The position numbers and the translations under genes are program-made. The notes beneath the pieces were generated by a model. That model searched no databases, was not told the origin of the DNA, and saw only the letters and a list, made by a program, of their open reading frames with translations. DNA of 64,000 nucleotides from JAXMCK01 sp046349395 (GTDB taxonomy: Bacteria; Pseudomonadota; Alphaproteobacteria; Geminicoccales; Geminicoccaceae), in assembly GCA_046349395.1 (NCBI GenBank), contig JAXMCK010000007.1, positions 463,389-527,388 of the forward strand, given 5' to 3'. This document shows positions 33,687 through 42,593 of this stretch, one piece after another (within the stretch, counting starts at the first letter, position 1; the number at the start of each line of letters is the position of its first letter).

Positions 33687-34640
33687 CTATCCCGCCTTGG
33701 CCTTGGCCCCAGGTGCGCCGACCGGCTTGTTCTCGGTGGAGCGCAGGTTCAGGTACCAGAGCACCGGTGTCGCGATGTAGATCGTCGAGTAGGTGCCGAT
33801 GACGACACCCCAGATCATGATGATGGTGAAGTCGCGGATCACCTCGCCGCCGAACAGGAAGAGACCGATGAGCGCCAAGGCGGTCGTCAAGGACGTGGCC
33901 AAGGTGCGGGCCAGCGTCTCGTTGATGCTCCGATCCAGCAGCTGCTCCAGCGGCATCGCCTTGTAGCGTCTCAGGTTCTCGCGCACCCGGTCGTAGATGA
34001 CGACCGTGTCGTTGAGGGAGTAACCGACGATCGTGAGAACCGCTGCAACCGAGGTCAGGTCGAACGATATGCCGGTGATCGCGTAGATGCCGATCGTCGC
34101 GGACACGTCGTGGATCAAGGAGGCGATGGCGCCGACGCCGTACTGCCATTCGAAGCGAAACCAGAGATAGATCAGCACGCCGATCATCGAGACGGCGACG
34201 GCCCAGACGCTGTTCATGAGCAGCTCTGAGCTGACCCGTGGACCGACGAATTCGGCCCGCTGGTAGACTAGGCCCTGACCCAGCGTCTGATCGAGGGCCG
34301 TCTTGACCTTCTCCACCGCCTCGCGCTGGGCCTGATCGTCGCCCTCCTGCCGCTCGACGCGGATCATCACGTCACTGTCGCTGCCGGCGTTCTGCAGCGA
34401 CACATCCCCCAGATCCAGACCGCCCAACGTCTGCCGCATCTTGGCAAGATCGGCCGGGCCCGGCGTCTGTACCTCGATCAGGACACCGCCCTGGAAGTCG
34501 ATGCCGAAGTTGAGACCCCGGACCGCCACCAGAATGATGGTGGCGACGAGGACGAAGATCGACCAGGCGAACGCGTACCACCGGTACCGGAAGAACGGGA
34601 TCTTTGTATTGTCAGGTACGAGACGTAGTGGGTGGCGCAT
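33687..34640 (-). CDS. secF: Protein translocase subunit SecF
   Basis: 317 residues with six membrane helices and a large periplasmic loop after helix 1. The N-terminal helix is followed by NFGIDFQGGVLIEVQT; the RND-like core shows VGYSLNDTVVIYDRVREN with the conserved Asp and Arg. SecDF uses the proton gradient to pull exported proteins through SecYEG. The gene starts 10 bases after the secD stop. Confidence 0.96.
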   Translation of the reverse strand: MRHPLRLVPDNTKIPFFRYRWYAFAWSIFVLVATIILVAVRGLNFGIDFQGGVLIEVQTPGPADLAKMRQTLGGLDLGDVSLQNAGSDSDVMIRVERQEGDDQAQREAVEKVKTALDQTLGQGLVYQRAEFVGPRVSSELLMNSVWAVAVSMIGVLIYLWFRFEWQYGVGAIASLIHDVSATIGIYAITGISFDLTSVAAVLTIVGYSLNDTVVIYDRVRENLRRYKAMPLEQLLDRSINETLARTLATSLTTALALIGLFLFGGEVIRDFTIIMIWGVVIGTYSTIYIATPVLWYLNLRSTENKPVGAPGAKAKAG

Positions 34641-34650
34641 CTGGGCAGCC

Positions 34651-36255
34651 TCAGAGCGGAAGATGGGCTGGACGGGCTCGCCAGTACCAGCTGTTGACGA
34701 GGAGCCGCGAGAAGGTCACCGCCGTGAACATCGTGGTGGCGATGCCGATGCCGAGAGTCACGGCGAAGCCCTTCACCGGCCCACTGCCGAACTGGAACAG
34801 AACCAACGCCGCAATCAGGGTGGTGAGGTTCGCGTCGATAATGGTGCGTAGCGCCTCGTCGAAGCCGCTGGTTATGGAGGCGAACGGCGTCTTTCCGGAT
34901 CGCTGCTCCTCGCGGATGCGCTCGTAGATCAGCACGTTGCTGTCCACCGCGGCACCGATGGTCAGCACGATGCCGGCAATGCCGGGGAGGGTCAGCGTCG
35001 CCTGCAGCAGCGACATGATGCCGAGCAGGAGAACGAGGTTCGCCACGAGCGCGATGTCGGCGATCACGCCGAAGATTCCGTAGTAGACCAGCATGAAGAC
35101 GACGACGAGACCGGCGGCGATGAAACTCGCAATGATGCCGGCGCGAACCGAATCTGCCCCGAGTTCGGCGCCAACAGTACGTTCCTCCACCACCTTCAGC
35201 GGCGCAGGCAGAGCACCCGACCGAAGCAGCACGGCGAGGTCGTTGGCACTCTCGACGGTGAAGTTGCCCGATATAACGCCAGACCCGCCGAGGATGGGCT
35301 CACGGATGCGCGGGGCGGAGATCACCTTGTCGTCGAGCACGATCGCGAAGAGCTGCCCGACATTCTCCTGGGTGATCATGCCGAACTTGCGCGCTCCCGC
35401 ATTGTCCATGCGGAAGCTCACGACCGGCTGGTTGTCCTGGAAGCTCGTCTGCGCGTCGACGAGGTTCTCGCCCGACAGCTCGACCTTCTTCTTCAGCACA
35501 TAGTGGCGGATGCCGGCATGGTCGCCCTCGTCGGCCTCGACGAGCACCGAGCCCGCCGGCAGCTGCCCGCGCTCGGCGGCCGCCATGTCGGCCTGCATGT
35601 CGACCATCTGGAAGGTGAGCCGGGCCGTCTTTCCCAGCAGCCGCTTCAGGTTCTCGGGATTTCTCTCGCCGGGGACCTGGACCAGGATACGGTCGGAGCC
35701 CTGCCGCTGGATGCTGGTCTCCCGCGTGCCGAGCTCGTCGATACGACGGCGCACCACCTCCAACGACTGGGTCAGGGCCGATGTCGCAAGCTCTTCCTTG
35801 CGCTGCTCCGTCAATGTGAGCGTAATCCGGCCCGAGGTGTCGTTCTCGATCTCGAAGTCACGAACCAGCCCACCCTGAAGTGGGGTGATCCGTGGTGCAT
35901 TGAGCCCTTTGAGGACCTCCAGCGCCTGATCGAGCTGCGTCGGGTCGGTCAGGCTCAGGACGACGGCATCCCCCTGCACGCCGAGACCGCGGTACCCGAT
36001 CTTCCCGGTGCGCAAGGCCCCGCGGACCTCGTTCACCATGTCCTCCAACCGCTCTTTGTAGAGCGGTCCGAGATCGACCTCGAGCAGCAGCTGGGAGCCG
36101 CCCTGGAGGTCGAGGCCAAGGGTGAAGGTCCGCTGCAGCCAGCCCGGCAACGCGTCCACGGTCGTCCGCGGCAGGAAGCTTGGGATCATGAACAGAAGGC
36201 CCAGCAGACAGACCCCGAGAATCGAGGCCGTCTTCCAGGTCGGATAGCGGTTCAT
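34651..36255 (-). CDS. secD: Protein translocase subunit SecD
   Basis: 534 residues with an N-terminal membrane helix, the P1 head region, and five C-terminal helices. Signatures are TLGLDLQGGSQLLLEVD, GKTARLTFQMVD, and GIAGIVLTIGAAVDSNVLIYERIREE with the functional Asp-Arg elements. Works with SecF and YajC in protein export. The ATG lies 3 bases after the yajC stop codon, so the operon is tightly packed. Confidence 0.96.
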   Translation of the reverse strand: MNRYPTWKTASILGVCLLGLLFMIPSFLPRTTVDALPGWLQRTFTLGLDLQGGSQLLLEVDLGPLYKERLEDMVNEVRGALRTGKIGYRGLGVQGDAVVLSLTDPTQLDQALEVLKGLNAPRITPLQGGLVRDFEIENDTSGRITLTLTEQRKEELATSALTQSLEVVRRRIDELGTRETSIQRQGSDRILVQVPGERNPENLKRLLGKTARLTFQMVDMQADMAAAERGQLPAGSVLVEADEGDHAGIRHYVLKKKVELSGENLVDAQTSFQDNQPVVSFRMDNAGARKFGMITQENVGQLFAIVLDDKVISAPRIREPILGGSGVISGNFTVESANDLAVLLRSGALPAPLKVVEERTVGAELGADSVRAGIIASFIAAGLVVVFMLVYYGIFGVIADIALVANLVLLLGIMSLLQATLTLPGIAGIVLTIGAAVDSNVLIYERIREEQRSGKTPFASITSGFDEALRTIIDANLTTLIAALVLFQFGSGPVKGFAVTLGIGIATTMFTAVTFSRLLVNSWYWRARPAHLPL

Positions 36256-36258
36256 CGC

Positions 36259-36657
36259 TTACTTCTTGAAAAAGCGCTGCAGGAAGGCTGCCGGACCGGA
36301 GGCGGCGGGCGCCGCCGCGGTCTTGCTGTCGTTGGCGGGTGCCGGGACCGGCTTCACGAACAGGTCGGCGATGGTGTGCCTCGCCACCTTCACCTGCACG
36401 TTGGGTGCGATCTCGACGACGAGGGTGTTGTCGGCCTCGACCTTGGTCACCTTGCCGATGATGCCGCCCGAGGTGATGACCTGATCGCCCTTCTTCAGGG
36501 CTTCGATCATGTCCCGGTGCTGCTTCGCCTTGGTCTGCTGGGGTCGGATCAGCAGGAAGTAGAAGACGACGAAAATGAGAAGGAGCGGCATGAGTGACAC
36601 GAACATGTCACCGCCGCCCGCGCCTGCCGTCTGGGCATAGGCCGGAGAGATCAGCAT
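36259..36657 (-). CDS. yajC: Preprotein translocase accessory subunit YajC
   Basis: 132 residues. One membrane helix (about 18-38, MPLLLIFVVFYFLLIRPQ) is followed by the conserved KKGDQVITSGGIIGKV and a C-terminal Ala/Pro-rich tail. YajC binds SecDF at the translocon. First gene of yajC-secD-secF-Mth938, divergent from the DUF815 ATPase gene with 142 bases between starts. Confidence 0.95.
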   Translation of the reverse strand: MLISPAYAQTAGAGGGDMFVSLMPLLLIFVVFYFLLIRPQQTKAKQHRDMIEALKKGDQVITSGGIIGKVTKVEADNTLVVEIAPNVQVKVARHTIADLFVKPVPAPANDSKTAAAPAASGPAAFLQRFFKK

Positions 36658-36799
36658 GGGTGCCCCGGGGTGGGAGTTGGGTGCGCGACGGCGGCGGACT
36701 ATACGCAGGCGTACGGTCGTTGCAACCTCGGCCGCCTTGCGCCGGCCGACGAGGCCGGCTAGCTGCCCGCCCTCGCCACCCCGCCGGAGCCGCCGTTCG

Positions 36800-37657
36800 A
36801 TGCAGGATCAAGCCCTTGCCCAGCTGCTGGAGCGAGTCGCCGCGGCGCTGGAACGGTTGGCCCCACCGCCCGCACAGGCCGTCGATCTGACCGCTGCCGA
36901 CGCCTTCGTGTGGGAGGCCCGGGGCGAGCAGCTGCGAGCGGTGCCCAAGGTCGCCGCCGTGCCGTTCGACCTGCTCTGCGGGATCGAGCGCGTCTCGGAC
37001 ATCCTCTACGAGAACACGCGCCGCTTCATGGCCGGCCTGCCCGCCAACAACGCCCTGCTCTGGGGCTCGCGCGGCATGGGCAAGAGCTCGCTGGTCAAGG
37101 CCGTCCACGCCCGGCTGAACGAGCAGCAGCCGCATTCGCTGGCCCTGATCGAGATCCACAGGGAGGACATCGAGAGCCTCCCTCGCCTTCTCCATCTGCT
37201 GGCCGCAAGCGGACGGCGCTGCCTGCTGTTCTGCGACGACCTCTCCTTCGACGCCGGGGAGACGAGCTACAAGTCGCTGAAGGCGGTGCTGGAGGGCGGG
37301 ATCGAGGGGCGGCCGGCCAATGTCCTGTTCTACGCCACCTCCAACCGCCGGCACCTGATGCCGCGCCAGATGATCGAGAACGAGCGCAGCACGGCCGTCA
37401 TCCCGGGCGAGGCGGTCGAGGAGAAGATCTCGCTGTCCGACCGCTTTGGCCTGTGGCTCGGCTTCCATGTCTGCACCCAGGACACCTACCTCGCGATGAT
37501 CGACCGCTACGTCGCGCATTTCGGCCTCGACGCCGATCCGGCCCAGCTACGGCACGACGCCCTCGAATGGTCGAAGACCCGCGGCAGCCGCTCGGGCCGT
37601 GTCGCGTGGCAGTTCATCCAGGACCTGGCAGGCCGCCTCGGGCGCCGCCTCGACTGA
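36800..37657 (+). CDS. DUF815-family P-loop ATPase
   Basis: 285 residues from ATG 36800; an open frame continues upstream but overlaps the yajC promoter region. Walker A is GSRGMGKSS (89-97); Walker B is CLLFCDDLSF; arginine-rich YATSNRRHLMPRQM is characteristic of DUF815, an AAA-like ATPase. Members are often next to yajC in alphaproteobacteria, as here. Function unknown; the C-terminal lid (AWQFIQDLAGRLG) looks complete. Confidence 0.88.
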   Translation: MQDQALAQLLERVAAALERLAPPPAQAVDLTAADAFVWEARGEQLRAVPKVAAVPFDLLCGIERVSDILYENTRRFMAGLPANNALLWGSRGMGKSSLVKAVHARLNEQQPHSLALIEIHREDIESLPRLLHLLAASGRRCLLFCDDLSFDAGETSYKSLKAVLEGGIEGRPANVLFYATSNRRHLMPRQMIENERSTAVIPGEAVEEKISLSDRFGLWLGFHVCTQDTYLAMIDRYVAHFGLDADPAQLRHDALEWSKTRGSRSGRVAWQFIQDLAGRLGRRLD

Positions 37658-37741
37658 CCTACGGGCCTTTGCCCCGGCGCCCGGCGCTCCTATCGTTGCG
37701 ACCCCGACGGCCGGCCCGGCCGCGACAGCGAGGAGACGCGA

Positions 37742-40700
37742 GTGGCGCTGGGTACCATCCACTTCACGACACCGCGCGACGCCGATCTCGGCCTGCACCG
37801 CCTGAAGAGCGAGAGCGGCATCGCCGTCGAGGTGCTTCCGGGCGGCCAGCTCTTCGCGATCACGCACGCCGACCACTGCGGCAGCGTGATGATCAACCAG
37901 ATCCTGGGCAGCACGCTCGCCGCCGGGATCGGCCGCATCCTGCTGTGGGTGGACGGCGAGACGGCAACGCTCGTCGGCCAGGGTGCGAGAGGTCGCTTCG
38001 CCGCCGGCGAGAAAAGCGTTCGCTGGGCCGACCGGATCGGCCCCGTCGAGGCCGAGGTCCGCCTCTGGCCCGATCCGGCCCTGAAGTCCTGGTACTGGCG
38101 GATCGAGGTCACCAACCGTTCCTCGACGCCGGTCGGCGTCGACGCCGTCCTGCTGCAGGACCTCGGTCTCGCCGTCCGCGGCGGCCTGATGAACAACGAG
38201 GCTTTCGCCTCGCAGTACACCGATCAACATATCGAGACCGACAGCCGCCTCGGCCATGTCGTCATGAGCCGGCAGGCGCTGCCGCAGGACAGGCGCAATC
38301 CGTGGGTCGCTCACGGCTGCCTGGAAGGTGCCCGAAGCTTCGCCACCGATGGGCTCCAACTCTTCGGCCCCGCCTTCCGGGAAGCGCCACAGTCCGCCCT
38401 CGACGGCACCCTGCCCAGCGAGCGGCTGCAGCACGAGGTGGCCTGCGTGGCGCTCGGCACCGAAACCGTCCGGCTGGCGCCGGGGGCCGACACCGCATGG
38501 ACCTTCTTCGGCCGCTTCGAGCCGCACCACCCGGCTGCGTCCGGTACCGCCGACCTCGGTCTGCTGGCCGGACTAGAGAATGCGAAGGCGCCTACGGACG
38601 AGCCGATCTGGACGGAGATCAGCCAGAGCCTCGTCGAGCGGGCGCAGCCCCTGCAGGTGCAGGACCTCACCGCCGACGAGCTTGGAGTGCTCTACCCCGA
38701 ACGGCGCCACGAGGAGCGCGACGCCAATGGACTCCTCTCCTTCTTCGCCGGGAGCGGTGCCGGCAGCCGCCACGTCGTTCTGCGGCATAAGGAGCTGCAG
38801 ATCCGGCGCCGCCACGGCTCGCTCGTGCGCAGCGGCCGAGCCCTCCTGCCCGACGACGGCACGCTCTGCGCCACTTTCTGGATGCACGGCGTCTTCGGCG
38901 CCCAGCTGACGCTGGGCAACACCTCGTTCCACAAGCTCTTCTCTGTTTCCCGCGACCCCTACAACATCACCCGCAACAGCGGCTTGCGGATGATGGTCGA
39001 TATCGGGACCGGCTGGCAGCTGCTGACGGTACCCTCGGCTTTCGACATGGGTCTGTCCGACGCCCGCTGGATCTACCGCACCGCCGACCGGACGATCGAG
39101 GTGCGGGCCGCCATGGGCGAGGACGCGGCCCTGCTGTGGTCGGTGACCGTCGACGGTGCGGCCTGCCGCTTCCTCGTCTACGGCCATCTCGTGCTGGGCG
39201 AGCGTGAGTTGGACCACGCCGCCAAGGTGACGATCGACACCGACCGCGAGAAGGCGACCTTCTGCCCCGATCCCGACTGGCTCTGGGGCCAACGTTATCC
39301 CGAAGCCCGCTTCCACCTCGTCACCGGCACGCCCGGGATCGTCGAGGACATGGGCGGCGACGAGTTGCTCTTTCCCGACGGCCGGAGCCGGGGCGGCGGC
39401 TACATCGCGTTCTGGACGGCACCCACCGCCGAGTTCCGCTTCGCCGTCGTCGGCTCGATGACCGATGCGGAGGAAGCGGATCGGCTGGCGCGCAAATATG
39501 CCGGTGCGGTCGACATCGAGACGGTGATCCGGTCCGCTACCGCCTTCTGGTCCCACCTGACGCGTGATGTGTCTCTGGGCGGCGCCCGACCCGGTGTGCA
39601 GGCGGTGGACACCATCCTGCCCTGGTTCGTCCACGACGCCGTCATCCATCTGAGTGTGCCGCACGGCCTGGAGCAGTACAGCGGTGCGGCCTGGGGAACG
39701 CGCGACGTCTGCCAAGGCTCGGTCGAAGCCTTGCTGGCCTTCGGACACGACGCGACCGTCAAGGACATCCTGCGCGTCGTCTTCGCCCAACAATACGAGA
39801 AGCGGGGCGACTGGCCGCAATGGTTCATGCTGGAGCCCTATTCGTTCATCCAGGACCGGCACGCGCACGGCGACGTCATCGTGTGGCCCCTGAAGGCGCT
39901 CTGCGACTATCTGGAAGCCACCGGTGACTCCGCGTTCCTCGACGAGCAGGTGCAGTGGCGGGGCGACGACGACCTCGTGCGCACCGAGCGCACGGACACG
40001 GTGGCCGTCCATATCGAGAAGATGCTGGCGACCGTGAAGGAACGGTCGGTCCCGGGCACCAACCTCCTCTGCTACGGCGAAGGCGACTGGAACGACTCCC
40101 TGCAGCCGGCCGATCCCACGATGCGGGATCGGATGGTCAGCAGCTGGACCGTCGTCCTCCTCTGGCAGCAGCTCGGACGGTATGCGGAAGCGCTCCGCCG
40201 CGCCGGGCGGGGTACCACCGCCGGCGAGGTCACGGCCCTGGCCGCCACGATCCGGGCCGATATCGACCGGCTCCTCATCCGCGACGGCGTCATCGCCGGC
40301 TATGCCTGGTTCAAGGAGGACGGAGCGCCCCCGGAACTGGTCGTCCACCCGAGCGACCGGCGCACCGGACTGAAATACTCGCTGCTGCCGATGACCCGCT
40401 CGCTCATCGCCGGGCTGTTCGCACCGGAGCAGGCAGCCGCCCACCTCGACATCATCCGGCGCGAGCTCGAGTATCCCGATGGGGTCCGCCTCCTCGACCG
40501 GCCGGTCCACTATCGGGGCGGGATCGAGACGGTCTTCCGCCGCGCCGAGTCGGCGGCCTTCTTCGGCCGCGAGATCGGCCTGATGTACGTGCACAGCCAC
40601 CTGCGTTACGCGGAGGCGATGGCCACACTTCGAGACAGCGATGCATTCTGGGACGCGATGTTGGCCGTGAACCCGATCGCCGTGACCGACCTGTTGCCGC

Positions 40701-40972
40701 AGGCGACCCTACGCCAGCGCAACTGTTATTTTACCAGCAGCGATGCAGCCTTCCCCGACCGCTACGTGGCGGAGGCCGAGTGGGATCGTGTTCGGGCGGG
40801 AACCATGCCGGTCGACGGCGGCTGGCGGGTCTATTCGAGCGGGCCCGGCCTCTATCTTCGCCTGGTCCTCGACATTGGCCTGGGGCGCCGCCGCTACTAT
40901 GGCGAGCGGGTCGCAGCTCCCCTGATCATACCCGGGGACTGCGAGGTGAAGCAATCGAGCCTCACTTCCTGA
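37742..40972 (+). CDS. Large GH94-like glycoside phosphorylase (N-terminal beta-sandwich plus catalytic domain)
   Basis: 1076 residues, much longer than cellobiose phosphorylase (about 800) and near the length of 1,2-beta-oligoglucan phosphorylases. The first ~600 residues are beta-rich. The (alpha/alpha)6 catalytic part begins near 620, with YSGAAWGTRDVCQGSVEALL, QWFMLEPY, and the acid motif GEGDWNDSLQPAD (GDWND at 781-785). The end, RVYSSGPGLYLRLVLDIGLGRRRY, fits the closing jelly-roll. These enzymes reversibly phosphorolyse beta-glucosides in the cytoplasm; there is no signal peptide. GTG start preceded by GAGGAGACGCGA. Substrate unproven. Confidence 0.8.
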   Translation: MALGTIHFTTPRDADLGLHRLKSESGIAVEVLPGGQLFAITHADHCGSVMINQILGSTLAAGIGRILLWVDGETATLVGQGARGRFAAGEKSVRWADRIGPVEAEVRLWPDPALKSWYWRIEVTNRSSTPVGVDAVLLQDLGLAVRGGLMNNEAFASQYTDQHIETDSRLGHVVMSRQALPQDRRNPWVAHGCLEGARSFATDGLQLFGPAFREAPQSALDGTLPSERLQHEVACVALGTETVRLAPGADTAWTFFGRFEPHHPAASGTADLGLLAGLENAKAPTDEPIWTEISQSLVERAQPLQVQDLTADELGVLYPERRHEERDANGLLSFFAGSGAGSRHVVLRHKELQIRRRHGSLVRSGRALLPDDGTLCATFWMHGVFGAQLTLGNTSFHKLFSVSRDPYNITRNSGLRMMVDIGTGWQLLTVPSAFDMGLSDARWIYRTADRTIEVRAAMGEDAALLWSVTVDGAACRFLVYGHLVLGERELDHAAKVTIDTDREKATFCPDPDWLWGQRYPEARFHLVTGTPGIVEDMGGDELLFPDGRSRGGGYIAFWTAPTAEFRFAVVGSMTDAEEADRLARKYAGAVDIETVIRSATAFWSHLTRDVSLGGARPGVQAVDTILPWFVHDAVIHLSVPHGLEQYSGAAWGTRDVCQGSVEALLAFGHDATVKDILRVVFAQQYEKRGDWPQWFMLEPYSFIQDRHAHGDVIVWPLKALCDYLEATGDSAFLDEQVQWRGDDDLVRTERTDTVAVHIEKMLATVKERSVPGTNLLCYGEGDWNDSLQPADPTMRDRMVSSWTVVLLWQQLGRYAEALRRAGRGTTAGEVTALAATIRADIDRLLIRDGVIAGYAWFKEDGAPPELVVHPSDRRTGLKYSLLPMTRSLIAGLFAPEQAAAHLDIIRRELEYPDGVRLLDRPVHYRGGIETVFRRAESAAFFGREIGLMYVHSHLRYAEAMATLRDSDAFWDAMLAVNPIAVTDLLPQATLRQRNCYFTSSDAAFPDRYVAEAEWDRVRAGTMPVDGGWRVYSSGPGLYLRLVLDIGLGRRRYYGERVAAPLIIPGDCEVKQSSLTS

Positions 40973-40984
40973 AACTCGCCCGTC

Positions 40985-41013
40985 ACCGGCACAATCTTTG
41001 TAACAGTGCCGGT
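40985..41013 (+). terminator. Stem-loop between phosphorylase and phosphoesterase genes
   Basis: ACCGGCAC and GTGCCGGT form a perfect 8-bp stem with a 13-base A/T-rich loop. It starts 13 bases after the phosphorylase stop and ends 13 bases before the next ATG, so it could terminate one gene or fold near the ribosome site of the next. Confidence 0.45.
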
Positions 41014-41025
41014 ACCACTGCGCAT

Positions 41026-42024
41026 ATGAGCCTCATGGACCTGTACGAACCCCGTCGCGGCCGCCGCGACAGCAACCCGGTATCGAGCGAGCAAGAGACG
41101 ATCGCCCGGCTGGAGCGGCGTCTCGGGCGGACCCATGCGCGCCAGCGTCTCGGCATCGAGTCCGACCACGAGGCCCGCATCCTCGGCCGTCGTCTGAACC
41201 TGACCCAGGTCGAGCGATGGTACTCGATCCACGGCGCCATCCGCACGGCACTCCGCCTCGCCGGCCTGCACGGCCGTGCCGTCGCCAATGCCGGCCGCGT
41301 CATGCTGCGCCACAACACGGTCCAGTCACGCCGCCTGCCTGCAGCCTTCGACGGCTACCGCGTCCTGCATCTAAGCGATCTGCACGCCGACATGAGCGGT
41401 CCGGCGATGGACCGGCTCGTCGAGATGCTGCCCGACATCGACTACGACCTCTGCGTCATGACCGGCGACTATCGCGGCAAGACGTTCGGGCCCTGGGAAG
41501 CCTCGCTCGCCGGCGTGGAGAAGGTCTGCCGTGCGCTGAAGGGTCCTGTCTACGGCGTGCTCGGCAACCACGATACGATCCGCATGGTGCCGGCCCTCGA
41601 GGACATGGGCCTTCGCCTGCTGCTGAACGAGGCGGTCACGATCGAGCGGGAGGGTAGCGTTCTGCACCTCGCCGGCATCGACGACGCCCACTTCTACCGC
41701 GTGCACAATATCGAGAAGGCGGCGGCCGGGGTGTCGCCCGGCGACTATCTGATCCTCCTCTCCCACACGCCCGAGGTCTACCGGCAGGCGGCGCATGCCG
41801 GCGTCGACCTCATGCTGTCCGGGCATACCCATGGCGGCCAGATCTGCCTTCCCGGCGACGTCCCGATCACGCTCGACTCGGATCTACCGCGCTCGCTCGG
41901 GCGCGGCGCATGGCGGCACGGCGGCATGCAGGGCTACACCTCGGTCGGTGCCGGGAGCAGCGTCGTCGCCGTCCGCCTCAACTGCGCGCCCGAGATCACG
42001 CTGCACACACTGCAGCGCGCCTAA
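41026..42024 (+). CDS. Calcineurin-like metallophosphoesterase
   Basis: 332 residues from ATG 41026 (a second Met lies three codons on). The five blocks of the metal centre are clear: LSDLHAD, VMTGDYRG, GVLGNHD, LLSHTPEV and LSGHTHGGQ. The N-terminal 110 residues are basic and helical, with no clear signal peptide, unlike the YkuE/LpxH types, and may bind membrane or nucleic acid. Likely substrate phosphomonoesters or diesters; unknown. The 3' end overlaps the convergent CarS-like gene by 4 bases. Confidence 0.88.
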   Translation: MSLMDLYEPRRGRRDSNPVSSEQETIARLERRLGRTHARQRLGIESDHEARILGRRLNLTQVERWYSIHGAIRTALRLAGLHGRAVANAGRVMLRHNTVQSRRLPAAFDGYRVLHLSDLHADMSGPAMDRLVEMLPDIDYDLCVMTGDYRGKTFGPWEASLAGVEKVCRALKGPVYGVLGNHDTIRMVPALEDMGLRLLLNEAVTIEREGSVLHLAGIDDAHFYRVHNIEKAAAGVSPGDYLILLSHTPEVYRQAAHAGVDLMLSGHTHGGQICLPGDVPITLDSDLPRSLGRGAWRHGGMQGYTSVGAGSSVVAVRLNCAPEITLHTLQRA

Positions 42025-42509
42025 TAGGGCCGGTCGCGGATCCCCACCGCGTAGAGCGCTCGCGACAGGACGAGGCTGCCGCCCCAGAACAGAGCGGTCC
42101 CGACGATGATGTCGGCCCAGGTGAGATCGAGGGACTCGGCGACAAGCGCCAGCGGCAGCAAAGCTTCCGGCACCTGATCGATGCCAGGCGCCATGCTGCT
42201 CGAGGGCAGCCGCAGCCGACGTTTCACGAAGCTCGACAGGAGATCGCCGGCCATAGCACCGACCGCGACGAGCGCTCCGACATACCAGTGCAGGTGCAGG
42301 ACGAGTGCCGCGAGGCTGGTGACGAGGATGGAGCCCAGTATTCCGCGATAGGTCTTCGACTTGCCGAACAGCGGCTCGCCGTCACCCAGCCGCAGGCCCG
42401 AGTCGATCGGCCAGTTCCAGGTCTGGCCCAGCACGCGCTTGATGATGATCGGCGCCCCGTTGGCGACGAGCAGCAGGATCAGCACCTCGAGAACCGCGAA
42501 AGGCTGCAC
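42021..42509 (-). CDS. CDP-archaeol synthase-like (CarS) membrane protein
   Basis: 162 residues with four or five hydrophobic helices. The CarS family motifs are present: NGAPIIIKRV, GEPLFGKSKTYRGILGS, GDLLSSFVKRR, and APGIDQVPEALLPL. In archaea CarS activates geranylgeranylglyceryl ether phosphatidic acid with CTP. Bacterial homologues occur in proteobacteria that lack ether lipids; their substrate is not established, perhaps an isoprenoid or phosphatidic-acid-like lipid. It lies 84 bases downstream of the CUT2 permease operon on the same strand. Confidence 0.85.
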   Translation of the reverse strand: MQPFAVLEVLILLLVANGAPIIIKRVLGQTWNWPIDSGLRLGDGEPLFGKSKTYRGILGSILVTSLAALVLHLHWYVGALVAVGAMAGDLLSSFVKRRLRLPSSSMAPGIDQVPEALLPLALVAESLDLTWADIIVGTALFWGGSLVLSRALYAVGIRDRPY

Positions 42510-42593
42510 GCCCGGTCCTTGTCATCATGGGGTTTCGAAAATCTCGATTGACGAAAAGTCTGGAAACGACTTCAGCGCCATTTCACAAAGGAT

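Noticed and set aside
38573..40600. A 675-codon open frame on the minus strand
   Set aside because: Antisense to the GH94-like phosphorylase, which carries family motifs throughout.
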